This document shows, one piece after another, positions 8,859-18,486 of a stretch of DNA of 64,000 bases. The notes beneath the pieces were generated by a model. That model saw only the letters and a list, made by a program, of their open reading frames with translations, was not told where the DNA came from and made no database searches. This DNA is from Nocardia anaemiae NBRC 100462. GTDB taxonomy: Bacteria > Actinomycetota > Actinomycetes > Mycobacteriales > Mycobacteriaceae. The stretch's first letter is position 1; each line of letters begins with the position of its first letter. The position numbers and the translations under genes were made by a program. The stretch covers positions 1-64,000 of the forward strand of contig NZ_BDAZ01000022.1 of assembly GCF_001612725.1 (NCBI RefSeq). The letters are read 5' to 3'.

Positions 8859-10517
8859 TCAGCGGTCGGCGCGCGCATCCTCCAGGATCAGATCACTTGC
8901 CTTCTCCCCCACCATGATCACAGGGGCGTTGGTATTGCCACTCGTCAGCAAGGGAATCACCGATGCGTCCGCGACCCGCAGGCCCGCGACACCGTTGACG
9001 CGAAGCTGCGGATCCACCACCGCGTCCGGATCGGTGCCCATCCGAGCGGTACTCACCGCATGCTGACCGGCGTAGGACTTGCTCTTGATCGCCGCTAGTA
9101 GTGCCTCGTCGGACTGTGCTTCATGACCCGGAGAAGTCTCCCTGACAACATATTTCGCGAACGCGGGGGCGGCGAGGATCTCTCGGACACGGCGAATGGC
9201 GCGGATCATGTCTGCCGCATCTCGGGGATCACCGTAGAGCGGCCGCTCGATGACAGGTGGGTCCGCGGGGTCCGCGGAGCGAAGCGATACCGATCCGCGG
9301 CCCCGCGGATGCACGACGCAGATCAGAGCGCGTGCTGTCGAATGCTTCTCCAGTTCCATCGCATGCAGGTCATAGCCCTCGGTCTTCTTTGCAGCCTGCC
9401 CGTATCCCATGGGCGCGAACATGACTTGGAAATCGGTCCGACTCGACTGTGGTGAGAAACTGCCGAAAAGAACAGCCTGGGCCGCGGTAGCCGTCGCGGC
9501 GCCGCCGCCGCGCAGAACGAAATCGATGCCGTGCTTGATTACGCCGCGCAGGTTCAGTTCCTCATTGAGCGTGGTCACATTCACGTCCATCGTGACGGCG
9601 AAGCACGGATGTTCCTGCAAGTTGCCGCCAACCCCGGGCAGATCCCGCACGACCTCGATCCCGTTGTCACGCAAATGATCCGCTGGCCCGATACCGGACA
9701 ACATCAGCAGCTTCGGTGTGCTCAGCGCTCCGGCTGAGACGATCACCTCTCGCAGCGCCCGGAAATGCGCCGGCCCTCTCCCGGTACGCGCCTGGACGCC
9801 GGTCACCCGACCGTGCTCGGTGACGATTCGATCAACCGCGACACCGGTCAGCACCGTGCAGTTCGGCCGACGGCGGGCCCGCAGCAGGTAGCCGCTCGCG
9901 GTGCTCCAACGCAGACCACGTCGTTGCGACAACTGAATATGTGACGATCCGAGCTGCTGCCGACCGTTGTAGTCCGGGTTGTACGGCAGTCCGGATTGAT
10001 CACCAGCCATAACGAAGGCATCGTTGAGCGGGTGCCGTACTCGCGTCCGGCTCACGTACTGGGGACCGTGGTTGCCTCGGTACTCGTCCGCCCCACCGTC
10101 GAAGGTCTCGGCACGTCGGAAGTACGGCAGTACGTCCCGATAGCTCCAGCCCTCGGCACCGGCCTTTTCCCACTCGTCGTAATCGAGCGGATTGCCGCGC
10201 ACCCAAATCATTCCGTTGATCGAGCTGCCACCGCCGACGACTTTGCCGGCCGCCCACCGATCCACCCGGCCGTCCAGTGAGGGATCGGGCTCGGCAGAAT
10301 ACTGCCAGTCCAGCTCGGGCGGGAGCTTGTACAACCCCGCCGGAACATGAATGAACGGGCTCCAGGCCTCCCCGCCCGCCTCCAGGACGAGAACTCGATG
10401 CCGACCAGATTCCGAGAGGCGGTCGGCAAGCACCGCGCCTGCCGAACCTGCGCCTACGACGATGTAGTCCCACTCCTGCGAGGCCGCACGGCGGGCTCTT
10501 GATTGCTCTCGTGCCAT
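8859..10517 (-). CDS. GMC-family FAD oxidoreductase (choline/alcohol dehydrogenase type)
   Basis: 552 residues. The N-terminal ADP-binding motif VVGAGSAGAVLADRLSE, the VLEAGG segment and GKVVGGGSSINGMIWVRG are the GMC signatures. The C-terminal half has QHAVSTARMGTDPDAVVDPQ with the catalytic His and SGNTNAPVIMVGEKASDLI with the second catalytic Asn. Such enzymes oxidise primary or secondary alcohols, passing electrons to an acceptor or O2. It is transcribed towards the ALDH of the neighbouring operon and lies 640 bp downstream of a FadR-type regulator on the same strand. The start ATG at 10517 has GAAGGAA about 14 bases upstream. Confidence 0.9.
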   Translation of the reverse strand: MAREQSRARRAASQEWDYIVVGAGSAGAVLADRLSESGRHRVLVLEAGGEAWSPFIHVPAGLYKLPPELDWQYSAEPDPSLDGRVDRWAAGKVVGGGSSINGMIWVRGNPLDYDEWEKAGAEGWSYRDVLPYFRRAETFDGGADEYRGNHGPQYVSRTRVRHPLNDAFVMAGDQSGLPYNPDYNGRQQLGSSHIQLSQRRGLRWSTASGYLLRARRRPNCTVLTGVAVDRIVTEHGRVTGVQARTGRGPAHFRALREVIVSAGALSTPKLLMLSGIGPADHLRDNGIEVVRDLPGVGGNLQEHPCFAVTMDVNVTTLNEELNLRGVIKHGIDFVLRGGGAATATAAQAVLFGSFSPQSSRTDFQVMFAPMGYGQAAKKTEGYDLHAMELEKHSTARALICVVHPRGRGSVSLRSADPADPPVIERPLYGDPRDAADMIRAIRRVREILAAPAFAKYVVRETSPGHEAQSDEALLAAIKSKSYAGQHAVSTARMGTDPDAVVDPQLRVNGVAGLRVADASVIPLLTSGNTNAPVIMVGEKASDLILEDARADR

Positions 10518-11155
10518 AGCTTGCTGTCGTTCCTTCGATTCACTGCGGGGGCCTGCGGACGCGGATGTCTCGGTGCGTGCGCAAAAGCGCCCAGCCAGAC
10601 CGTGACTCCTGTAACAGGATACTCAATATACCCATACCGACGGAGGAGTCAGTCAATTTGCAGACAAATGCGCAATAACATGCACTATATTCGCGAGATG
10701 CGTAGGCGTCAGAAAGGTGCTGCCATGCCCACTGCCATGTGCCCATCGCATTGCAGATGGGATTGGCGCGGCCTCGGCCCGCCGCAGCCAGCTCGGACAG
10801 TCGGCCAGCCCGATGCCCGCACCGCCCATTGGGCCGCAGTCGCAAAGCGCCGGGGGAGCCACATCGAACGGGCCACGAACCCGAAATTGCACGTCGGCGA
10901 CACACAGGCCGAAACCCCTGCTCAGGGATCACGCGGAACGTGAGTATCCATGCACGCGACATAGGCATATGCGCCGACCGATGACGCAAACGCCAAACCC
11001 ACGCGCATACCAACAACCGTCCACGACGGCGATCTACTCCTCACCCACCTACGACATCGGCCGCCATGCGCGCGACGTCCTCATACACGGCACGGACCGG
11101 CGTGCTCTGCGTTGTCCGGTCACGGCTCGGCCACCGATGCAGTCGAACCGATACC
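10518..11155. other. Intergenic region, 638 bp, no gene seen
   Basis: Open frames on both strands here are short, arginine- and proline-rich and without ribosome sites. The left part carries a GGATAC-type site and AT-rich stretches suited to the GMC gene promoter. Nothing else was recognised. Confidence 0.5.
10615..10631. promoter_or_regulatory. GGATAC-type site upstream of GMC gene
   Basis: CAGGATACTCAATATAC, about 100 bp before the GMC start, matches the recurrent site family. On the minus strand it reads GTATATTGAGTATCCTG. Confidence 0.4.
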
Positions 11156-11935
11156 TCAGTCGGCAGGCTTTTTTGTCCGCCTCATCTTGTCGGACGTCTG
11201 CATGCTGGCCTCCAGATAACTACTGATCCCCTCGAGGTGGCGGAGCATACGATGCTTGGCCAGCGCGCCGTCCTTGGCCACGATCGCCTCCACGATCCGG
11301 GCATGCGCGTGGTGGACATCGGCCTGCCGATCGGTGGCCGCTTTCTTCTCCTTCGGCTGAATTTCCGGCGTCAAGCGAGCCATGACCTCGAGAAACAATC
11401 GCAGCGCGGGATTGCCCGTGAGATCCGCGATCATCAAGTGGATCCCGTGGCTTCCCAGGTGACCACTTTCCTGCATCTGCTCCTCGTGCGCGAGCGCTTC
11501 CCGCAGCATTCGCACCCCGTCCTCGTCGATGCGCTCGGCCGCGAGTTCGACGATCGTCAACTCCACCGCCGATCGCGCTTCGAAGATGTCCCGGGGACTC
11601 GCCTGGTGGAACTGCAGGTACATGGCAGCGGACTGAGCCACCGAGGCCGCCCTCGGAGCCGTTACGATCAGGCCGCCTCCCGGCCCGCGACGCATGCGTG
11701 CGATCTCATCCCGTTCGAGCAGTCGCACCGCCTCCCGGAAGACCGCTCGGCTGATTCCGAGTTCGGCGATCAATTCCGGCTCGGATCCGATCACCTCACC
11801 CACCGGAAACCCCAGATCCGCGATACGGCGATGCAATTTACGCACCACCACTTCTGCCAACTTGCCCGCCGACCCGTCGGCGGCCCGGGGCGCAACTGCA
11901 GCGTCCGACAGTAAAGGCCCCTCAATGGCCGCCAT
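11156..11935 (-). CDS. GntR-family regulator, FadR subfamily (second copy)
   Basis: 259 residues from ATG 11935 with GGAAGGAAG upstream. The winged helix-turn-helix lies at about residues 25-95 (IGSEPELIAELGISRAVFRE and wing RRGPGGGLIV), followed by a helical FCD-like effector domain with His residues at about 148 and 195. It is clearly a paralogue of the regulator at 2756-3562, sharing the wing almost exactly, so the two may recognise similar operators. The C-terminal tail is basic (DKMRRTKKPAD). It probably controls the GMC gene, the esterase or both. Confidence 0.85.
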   Translation of the reverse strand: MAAIEGPLLSDAAVAPRAADGSAGKLAEVVVRKLHRRIADLGFPVGEVIGSEPELIAELGISRAVFREAVRLLERDEIARMRRGPGGGLIVTAPRAASVAQSAAMYLQFHQASPRDIFEARSAVELTIVELAAERIDEDGVRMLREALAHEEQMQESGHLGSHGIHLMIADLTGNPALRLFLEVMARLTPEIQPKEKKAATDRQADVHHAHARIVEAIVAKDGALAKHRMLRHLEGISSYLEASMQTSDKMRRTKKPAD

Positions 11936-12211
11936 CGCGTCTTCCTTCCCTCACCCCATCACCAGGAGCGAATGGATCGCTCCGAGCGAATCGCCCGGCA
12001 CAGCCGAACGCACACACCAACAGTTGACAGTTACACGAGCGACAGGCAGTGCACACTACCAGGCTCACCCGCAGCAGCCATGATACCGCTTGTGGGTTTT
12101 TCGTACACTCTTTTCGAGCCGCCCAGAGCTGAACCCGAGCCGCTACTCATGGATCTTGTCGACGATTCCATGCAGGACAAGGCAAGTCGCAGTCGTGAAA
12201 GAATCGTCGGC

Positions 12212-13156
12212 TCACCGCGGAGTGCCTTCATCGAGCCCCCGAGCGATCGCGTCGGCCACGAAGCGGATACCTTCCTCGCTCCCAGGGAGGACATTGACGT
12301 AGGTGAAGAAACCATGGGATTGTCCGTCGAACCGCTTGTGCTGCACCGGTACTCCGGCGTCGGCCAGACGATCGCGGTAGGCTTCGCCTTCCGCGCGCAG
12401 GGGGTCGTACTCGGCGGTGAGCACCACGGCAGGTGGCAGACCCACGAGGGATTCACTGCGTAGTGGAGAGGCTTCCGGTTCGTTGCGCCGTTGAACGTCA
12501 GGTAGGTAGTGACCCCAGAACCACTCCACCGACTCTTTGTGCAGCAGCACTTGGTTTTCCGGTGCCAGGTAGGCCGGGTTCTCCAAGTCGCAATCGGTGG
12601 CCGGGTACACCAGAACCTGCATCGCCAGCCTCGGCCCGTTGCGGTCCCGCGCGCGCAATGCCATCACGGCCGCGAGGTTCCCACCGGCGCTGTCGCCCGC
12701 AACCAGGATAGGAACACGTTGCCCAGCAATCGCTTCGAGGTTCTCCTCGACCCAGGACAGGGCGGTCCAAGCGTCCTCGACAGCAGCTGGATACGGATGC
12801 TCGGGAGCTTTGCGGTATTCCACCATCACGACTGCGCATCCCGTCGCCGCCGCAAGCTTGCGCCCCAGGGTGTCGAACTCGTCGATGGTGCCCAGAACCC
12901 AACCGCCGCCGTGGTAGTAGACGATAACTGCCATGGGATCCAGGCGGGGCAGCAACGTGCGCACCCTGAACTCGCCGCGGTCGAATGCGGCCAACGTGCG
13001 CTCGGTTGCCGAGTGCATGTCCGGACCGGCGCCGTACATCGCGATGAGTTGCACACCGTTCGCACGGAGCTGGTCCGGCTCATGATGCCAGATCGGCGGG
13101 CGACCGCTCGCGGCCATCTGCTCGATGAGTTCTGCCGTCGACGCATCCAAAGGCAT
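12212..13156 (-). CDS. HSL-family alpha/beta hydrolase (esterase/lipase)
   Basis: 314 residues from ATG 13156 (GAAGGGA 8 bases upstream); longer frames to 13249 have no ribosome site. It shows the oxyanion motif VYYHGGGWVLG and the nucleophile motif VAGDSAGGNLAAV of the hormone-sensitive-lipase family, then EYDPLRAEGEAY with the catalytic Asp and GQSHGF with the His. Actinobacterial relatives hydrolyse short-chain esters, including steroid and terpenyl esters. It could hydrolyse the ester formed by the Baeyer-Villiger enzyme; this is inference from context. Confidence 0.9.
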   Translation of the reverse strand: MPLDASTAELIEQMAASGRPPIWHHEPDQLRANGVQLIAMYGAGPDMHSATERTLAAFDRGEFRVRTLLPRLDPMAVIVYYHGGGWVLGTIDEFDTLGRKLAAATGCAVVMVEYRKAPEHPYPAAVEDAWTALSWVEENLEAIAGQRVPILVAGDSAGGNLAAVMALRARDRNGPRLAMQVLVYPATDCDLENPAYLAPENQVLLHKESVEWFWGHYLPDVQRRNEPEASPLRSESLVGLPPAVVLTAEYDPLRAEGEAYRDRLADAGVPVQHKRFDGQSHGFFTYVNVLPGSEEGIRFVADAIARGLDEGTPR

Positions 13157-13533
13157 GGGGCGCGTCCCTTCTGAGAGATTCCATCGCCATCGACGGATAG
13201 CGGTGATGGCGGTCACAGAACCGTACGACAGACGGTGCGGCAACCTCAAGAGCCAGAGTCGATTAGAGTCAACTAAATTGTTCCGCGGCGCAATCGATCA
13301 AGCTTGAGACGGGGTCACGGAACCTCACCTCACCACATGCGCAGGACTTGCGGTGGCGGCAAGCAGTCAACGACCTCGATCACCTAGCGTCTGCCCGGAA
13401 TCGTAGTCCTACCAGTCTATATCGCAGACGGCGCCACCAAGCACCCGACACCTCCAAGATACCCAGAACCGCCCCGAGGCCATGCACTGGAAGCAGTCCG
13501 AGCCATCTCTCCAGACCACCCCGCAGTTTTATT

Positions 13534-13550
13534 TAGTATTCTTATATAAC
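13534..13550. promoter_or_regulatory. GTATTC-type site
   Basis: TAGTATTCTTATATAAC, a variant of the recurrent site, lies in the divergent region about 380 bp before the esterase start and 420 bp before the ALDH start. Confidence 0.3.
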
Positions 13551-13914
13551 CCAGTGCGGACTGCGTGTCCGATGGACATTCGAGCCGCGTCCCGTCCCGG
13601 ACCGGCCCCGCCACCATCCCCCTCCACTTCCACCAACACGGGCCCATCCAACGCACCGGTTCAGCTTTCGCGTTCGGCATGGCCCACCGACCATGGCCCG
13701 CACGCCAGTCGTCGCACCACTCGGCGTCGCGGGCATCAGACGCTCGAGATCCAAGTTTGAGTGCACTATTACGCCATCGTCGCTCACCCAGGTCATCAGG
13801 CGACCGGATCCCCAATTCGACACTGACACTGAGGCTTTCATTGCAGTAACTAAGGGAAGATCATCCTCAGGGCGTCACGCTTCCACCCGCGATTGACGCA
13901 CAGACTCCGCTATT

Positions 13915-13931
13915 TAGTATACGCTTATCGA
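13915..13931 (+). promoter_or_regulatory. GTATAC site at ALDH promoter
   Basis: TAGTATACGCTTATCGA ends about 40 bases before the GTG start of the ALDH, where a -10 element or repressor site is expected. Confidence 0.45.
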
Positions 13932-13968
13932 GATAGGCGTCACCAGGCGAAGACAGGATGGATAGACC

Positions 13969-15411
13969 GTGTACGAGTACGACAAGTTCTTCGTCGGCGG
14001 ACGATGGGCCGCCCCCACCGGTTCGAACCGACGTGACATCGTCTCGCCCGCGACCGAGGAAGTGGTAGCGAGCATTCCGGAAGCCACCACAGCCGACATC
14101 GATGCCGCCGTGGCGGCGGCACGCGCCGCCTGGGACGCTCGGACCTGGCGCGACGCCCCAGTACGTGAGCGCGCCCAGAAGATCCTGGCCCTCGCCGACC
14201 TGCTCGACGGCCGCACCGAAGACCTCGCCAAGCGCGTGACCGCAGAGATGGGTCAGCCGATGGGTCTGTCCACGCGCAGCCAGGCCACGGCCATTCACCT
14301 GATTCGTTCCTTCGTCGACGCGCTGGACCGCATAGTCTTCGAGGAGCGTCGGCAGGGCCCGTCGGGTCCGGCAACGGTGCGTCGGGAGGGCGTCGGTGTG
14401 GCCGCGGCCATCTCGCCGTGGAACGGCCCCTTCTTCCTCTCGGTGATCAAGGTGGTCCCGGCGTTGCTCGCCGGGTGCTCGGTGATCGCCAAGCCTGCGG
14501 ACAACACCCCATTGACCGGTTATGCGCTGGCCCAGGCAGCCACCGAACTGGACCTTCCTGACGGCGTACTCAGCGTCATTCCCGCCGGCCGCGAGGTCGG
14601 CGCGCACCTGGTGGCCCAGCGCGGCGTGGACAAGGTCAGCTTCACCGGTAGCACCGCCGCCGGACGAGCGATCGCCTCGGTCTGCGGTGAGCAGCTCAAG
14701 AGCGTGAGCCTCGAACTGGGCGGCAAGTCCGCCGCGATCGCCTTGGACGACGTCGACCTGTCGGTACTGGTACCCGCGATGGTCGCCGGTGCCTTCTACA
14801 ACACCGGCCAGGCCTGCACCGCACTGACCCGCCTGGTCGTGCATCGCTCTCGTTACGACGAGGTGGTCGACGCGATGGTCACCGCCGCCAAGGGCATGGT
14901 CATCGGCGATCCCATGGACCTCGCGACGCAGATCGGCCCCCTCGTCAGCGCCGAACAACGTGACCGAGTGGAGCGCTACATCGAGATCGGCAAGTCCGAG
15001 GCGACCCTCGCCTGCGGCGGCGGCCGCCCCACGAATCAGGCCAAGGGATTCTTCGTCGAACCGACCATCTTCACCGACGTCCGCAACGATATGCGGATCG
15101 CCCAGGAGGAGATTTTCGGCCCGGTGCTGTCGATCATTCCGTTCGACGGCGGCGACGATGAGGCCATCGCCATCGCGAACGACACCGCTTACGGGCTGCA
15201 CGGTGCGGTGTTCACACCCGACGCCGAACGCGCGGCCCATGTCGCGAGGCGGGTCGAGTCCGGGACCTTCACCATCAACGGGTACGTAAACAATCCGGCT
15301 GCTCCGTTCGGCGGAGTCAAGGCCAGCGGGCTCGGTCGCGAATTCGGCGCCGAAGGCGTAGAGGAGTACCTCGAGTTCCACACGATCAACGACCCTCGCG
15401 CGAGCGAATGA
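13969..15411 (+). CDS. NAD(P)-dependent aldehyde dehydrogenase
   Basis: 480 residues from GTG 13969 (AGGATGG about 8 bases upstream). It carries ISPWNGPFFLSVIKVVPALL, FTGSTAAGRA, general base Glu in LELGGKSAAIA, Cys283 in NTGQACTALTR, and C-terminal PFGGVKASGLGREFG. It closely resembles the ALDH at 48937-50382 in the same motifs. It converts an aldehyde to an acid. A small hairpin CGAGCGA-ATGA-TCGCTCG spans its stop codon. It is followed by the LLM oxidoreductase on the same strand. Confidence 0.92.
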   Translation: MYEYDKFFVGGRWAAPTGSNRRDIVSPATEEVVASIPEATTADIDAAVAAARAAWDARTWRDAPVRERAQKILALADLLDGRTEDLAKRVTAEMGQPMGLSTRSQATAIHLIRSFVDALDRIVFEERRQGPSGPATVRREGVGVAAAISPWNGPFFLSVIKVVPALLAGCSVIAKPADNTPLTGYALAQAATELDLPDGVLSVIPAGREVGAHLVAQRGVDKVSFTGSTAAGRAIASVCGEQLKSVSLELGGKSAAIALDDVDLSVLVPAMVAGAFYNTGQACTALTRLVVHRSRYDEVVDAMVTAAKGMVIGDPMDLATQIGPLVSAEQRDRVERYIEIGKSEATLACGGGRPTNQAKGFFVEPTIFTDVRNDMRIAQEEIFGPVLSIIPFDGGDDEAIAIANDTAYGLHGAVFTPDAERAAHVARRVESGTFTINGYVNNPAAPFGGVKASGLGREFGAEGVEEYLEFHTINDPRASE

Positions 15412-15547
15412 TCGCTCGACCGTGGATGTATCCGAGATCGATCAGTTCGATCACGCAGGATCCCTCAGCAGGATGGCGTCTTACAACGCCTGCCCGGCAC
15501 GCCTCGAACCTTGTGCTGACTGGCACCGGCGGATTGTCTGCCTTGTC

Positions 15548-16411
15548 ATGACCGTTCGTCTGGCGATCACCCTCGGTCGGCTCAACCCGAAGTCGTGGCG
15601 CGAGACCGCACTCGTCGCTGACCAGCTCGGCTTCGATGCGGTCTTCCTTTCCGATCACCTCGTAGCACCGGTACAGATCGCGGGTTCGCTGCATGGGTCC
15701 GACGACTCGCGTCTGATGGCACCGGATACACCGCTGTACGACCCGCTGGGCTACTGCATGTATCTGTCCGGCATCACGGAGAAGATCAAACTCGGCACCT
15801 ACGTGTATCTCCTCGGACTGCGGCATCCGTTCGTATCCGCTCGCGCGGCGGCCACTCTCGACCAGGTGAGCGGCGGCAGGGCATTGCTCGGCGTTGGCAG
15901 CGGCTGGCTGATCAGCGAATGGGCGGCCGCGGGTGTTCCGCCCTCCGATCGAGGGGGTCGGCTGGAAGAGGCGATCGCCGTGTGTCGGCGATTGTGGTGC
16001 GAGGATCGGATCGAGCACAGCGGGGAACATTGGTCGTTCCCGACGGTGGGGTTCGCACCGAAACCGGTTCGGCCGAAAGGGGTTCCGATCTTGGTGGGCG
16101 GAGAATCGAACCGAGCCCTCCGTCGAGCCGCCAGGCTCGGCGACGGCTGGATGGGCATGGACGGACATACGCCTGCCACCGCAGCCACCAAGGTTGCGCG
16201 GCTGCGCAGGCTTCGCGAAGAAGCCGGGATGGCCACCGAGCCATTCGAGATCACAGTTGGTGGTTCAATGCGCACCGCGGATGACTACACCGCATGGGAC
16301 TCGGCAGGAGTCGATCGGCTTGTGATCACACCGTGGACATCATCCCGGACGGCAGTCCGCGAACTGCGTGAGTTCGCCTCGGCAATCGGTATGCCAGCCG
16401 ATTCGAACTGA
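15548..16411 (+). CDS. LLM-class F420-dependent oxidoreductase
   Basis: 287 residues from ATG 15548; an upstream in-frame start at 15422 adds 42 residues with no family character. The pattern VADQLGFDAVFLSDHLV, LGTYVYLLGLRHPF, DQVSGGRALLGVGSGWL and VPILVGGESNRALRRAARLGDG is typical of luciferase-like TIM-barrel proteins that use coenzyme F420, common in Mycobacteriales. Members oxidise or reduce alcohols, ketones or double bonds. It follows the ALDH by 136 bp and may act on the same substrate line. No strong ribosome site is visible. Confidence 0.85.
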   Translation: MTVRLAITLGRLNPKSWRETALVADQLGFDAVFLSDHLVAPVQIAGSLHGSDDSRLMAPDTPLYDPLGYCMYLSGITEKIKLGTYVYLLGLRHPFVSARAAATLDQVSGGRALLGVGSGWLISEWAAAGVPPSDRGGRLEEAIAVCRRLWCEDRIEHSGEHWSFPTVGFAPKPVRPKGVPILVGGESNRALRRAARLGDGWMGMDGHTPATAATKVARLRRLREEAGMATEPFEITVGGSMRTADDYTAWDSAGVDRLVITPWTSSRTAVRELREFASAIGMPADSN

Positions 16412-16579
16412 AGTTCCGTATGGTCCCGTATGGCTTCCGTGGATGATTCGAAAGCGCGGCTCGATCGGCCGCCGATGCGAATGCTTGCCTTGGCGTCGCA
16501 GTCCGAACGCTTCCTGTCTCCTGAACTCCACGCTGCTCAGTCAGGCTCGATCCACGTCGTCGCAATTAAACGTCACATC

Positions 16580-17082
16580 ATGGACGACCCCACCGCCGAA
16601 CAAACCACCTCACCGCGCTCGTCGGTCAGCGTCACAGTGGCCTCGGCTAAAAGGCTCCCGCGGTCGGTCCGGTCGACCACGCCTCAGGAAACGCAAGAAG
16701 CAGCAGACCCGTGAGGCCTTGCGCCGCACAGCTATTCGTCTCTATGCGGAGCGAAGTGCGGACTCGGTCACGATCAACGACATTTGCGCCGCCGCCGACG
16801 GTTCGCCACGCACGTTCTTCAACTACTTCGAGACGAGGACGACGCCCTCCTGGACTGGTACGCGGATCGAGCCGGTGGAACACTGGCCGATCGGATCGCC
16901 ACCCGTCCAGCCGAGGAGTATCCACTGCAGGCGGTTCACCGGGCGGTCACAGGGAGCATTCGCCGCCTGCAGGAGCGCCCAACCTGGCGGGAGCACCAGG
17001 TACCAATGCGCAGAAATCTCCGGCTGATCCCGACAGCTTTCGCCGACAGCCGCGACAGATCATGGTCGAATGCTGCGAGATT
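16580..17082 (+). pseudogene. TetR-family regulator, frameshifted and truncated
   Basis: One frame encodes a TetR helix-turn-helix (SVTINDICAAADGSPRTFFN then YFET), but at about 16834 the homologous continuation, DDALLDWYADRAGG and ERPTWREHQVPMRRNLRLIP, is in another frame. Adding one base there would read FETKDDALLDW, so a 1-bp deletion is the simplest cause. The likely start (ATG 16580, MDDPTAEQTT) is in yet another frame, implying a second lesion between about 16640 and 16670. The C-terminal part is lost where the convergent hydrolase gene ends. It may once have controlled that hydrolase or the ferredoxin operon. A sequencing error at one site is possible but would not explain all the damage. 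Confidence 0.7.
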
Positions 17083-17988
17083 TCATGAGATCGCGCTCCG
17101 AGCATCGGAATGCCCCCAGTCCGCGAGCAGTGCACGGAGTCCGGTGATCAGCGAGAGCGGCTGGTCCAGCATCGGGTGATGGCCCGCCTCGGGGATCTCC
17201 ACCACCGGCGCGCGCCGCCCGAGCAGCTCGGACATATCGTCGCTGATGGTGCGGGTCAGGAGGCCGTATTCGGCACGCAGCAGGGCGACGCGGGTGCCGA
17301 CGCGCCGCAGCATCTCGCGCTGCGGCCGGGCGTTGCCGAAGATCCTGGGATCGAAGCGCCATTGCCATCCTTCGGCTGTTCGGATCACAGAGTGCCGGGC
17401 GATGTGGTCGACCACGTAGGGCAATGAGTGTGGCTGATCCGGAACGGTGCGGAAGTGCCCGAGCGCAGTGTCCAGGTCGGGATACACGCGCAGCGGCCCG
17501 AACGCCTTCTGGCGCGAGGCCTCGATCTCTTCCGGGCTGCGCTCGCGAATGGGCGAGTCGATCACAATGACTCCGCCCAGCCGATCGCCGGCTTCCGCAC
17601 CGGCGTTCAGGCTCACCCAGCCGCCCATGCTGTGCGCGATGACGACCGGACGCGGCCCCAGATTCGGAAGAGCGCAAGTCGAAAGCAACTCCGCTGTCCA
17701 CGATTCCACGCTGTACCTGGCTCGGCGACCGCTGTTGCCGTGCCCTGACAGGTCTATCGTGACCGTCCGGTAGTCACCGAGCATCGGCGCCACATGATCC
17801 CACCAGTGCCCATGAGCACCGCCGCCGTGTACGAGCACCAGGCCGGGCGCGCCGATCCGCCCCCACCAGCGCAATGCGATCCGCGCGCCATTCACCGAAA
17901 TGCACTGTTCGACCCGGGGTTGTGCGACCGATCGCGCGAACCACTCCGGTATCTCGGATACGAGAGCACCAGACGTCTCATGAATCAC
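17083..17988 (-). CDS. Alpha/beta hydrolase
   Basis: 301 residues from GTG 17988. Family features: LVLVHGGGAHGHWWDHVAP (oxyanion HGGG), the TIDLSGHGNSGRR strand, nucleophile motif VIAHSMGGWVS (Ser), and EAGHHPMLDQP with the catalytic His. It is a cytoplasmic hydrolase of the epoxide hydrolase/esterase/C-C hydrolase class; substrate not deducible. It is divergent from the ferredoxin operon. The start has no clear ribosome site, and an ACTCAGTGTACTGAAT repeat sits at the start, so the transcript may be nearly leaderless. Confidence 0.85.
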   Translation of the reverse strand: MIHETSGALVSEIPEWFARSVAQPRVEQCISVNGARIALRWWGRIGAPGLVLVHGGGAHGHWWDHVAPMLGDYRTVTIDLSGHGNSGRRARYSVESWTAELLSTCALPNLGPRPVVIAHSMGGWVSLNAGAEAGDRLGGVIVIDSPIRERSPEEIEASRQKAFGPLRVYPDLDTALGHFRTVPDQPHSLPYVVDHIARHSVIRTAEGWQWRFDPRIFGNARPQREMLRRVGTRVALLRAEYGLLTRTISDDMSELLGRRAPVVEIPEAGHHPMLDQPLSLITGLRALLADWGHSDARSAIS

Positions 17989-17989
17989 T

Positions 17990-18005
17990 TACTCAGTGTA
18001 CTGAA
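17990..18005. promoter_or_regulatory. Inverted repeat at hydrolase start
   Basis: TTACTCAGTGTACTGAATA contains CAGT-GT-ACTG, a perfect 4-bp repeat extended imperfectly on each side, lying just before the hydrolase start in the divergent promoter region. It may be an operator. Confidence 0.3.
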
Positions 18006-18088
18006 TATGTAGCCATGCGCGTGATGTACGAATACTTCGTGGCCCGATCCCGAACTTTCGCCACCCAACCAACGTCACTATGGTAGAA

Positions 18089-18105
18089 CAGTATCCTAAT
18101 ATACG
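18089..18105. promoter_or_regulatory. GTATCC site upstream of ferredoxin gene
   Basis: CAGTATCCTAATATACG, a member of the recurrent family with GTAT-N6-ATAC symmetry, about 65 bp before the ferredoxin start. Confidence 0.45.
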
Positions 18106-18165
18106 CTGAGGTAGAGGCGCCCGCCGTGACGCCTTCCAGTAGGACGAACGAGTGGGAGGTCGACC

Positions 18166-18486
18166 ATGCCAGTGGTCGTCTATGTGTTGCCCAGTGGCGA
18201 ACGCCGGGAGATCAAGGCCGACGAGGGCCAAAGCGTCATGGAGACCGCCGTCGGCAGTCTCGTTCCCGGGATAATCGGTGATTGCGGGGGTTCCCTGGTC
18301 TGCGCCACCTGCCACGTGTACGTCGACGATGCGTGGATGAGCCGCTTGTCGTCCGCATCCGACTACGAGCAAGACATGCTCGAATGCACTGCGGCCGAAC
18401 GCACCGACCGCAGTCGGCTGTCCTGCCAGCTCGAATGCAAATCCGAGCTGGACGGCATCGTGGTTCACGTGCCGGAGGAACAGTGA
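18166..18486 (+). CDS. [2Fe-2S] ferredoxin, adrenodoxin type
   Basis: 106 residues. Cluster ligands Cys40, Cys46, Cys49 (C-x5-C-x2-C in GDCGGSLVCATCHVYV) and Cys87 (RLSCQLE) are all present. Such ferredoxins deliver electrons from a flavoprotein reductase to a class I P450. The reductase gene overlaps its stop codon by 4 bases (GTGA). No P450 gene is adjacent, so it may serve P450s at 27.7 or 47.6 kb, which lack their own redox genes. Confidence 0.95.
   Translation: MPVVVYVLPSGERREIKADEGQSVMETAVGSLVPGIIGDCGGSLVCATCHVYVDDAWMSRLSSASDYEQDMLECTAAERTDRSRLSCQLECKSELDGIVVHVPEEQ

Larger units (their letters stand above)
13157..13968. other. Divergent intergenic region, 812 bp
   Basis: It separates the minus-strand esterase from the plus-strand ALDH. 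No open frame here resembles a protein family or has a good ribosome site. It contains two sites of the GTATAC/GTATTC type (13534 and 13915) with AT-rich surroundings, unlike the rest of this GC-rich DNA. Confidence 0.5.

Noticed and set aside
10717..11226. Plus-strand frame of 169 codons between the GMC and GntR genes
   Set aside because: No family resemblance, rich in Arg/Ser/Pro, no ribosome site, and it overlaps the 3' end of the regulator.
13417..13815. Minus-strand frame in the divergent region before the ALDH
   Set aside because: Low-complexity Trp/Arg/Gly content, no start signal and no relation to known proteins; it overlaps a promoter-type AT-rich site.
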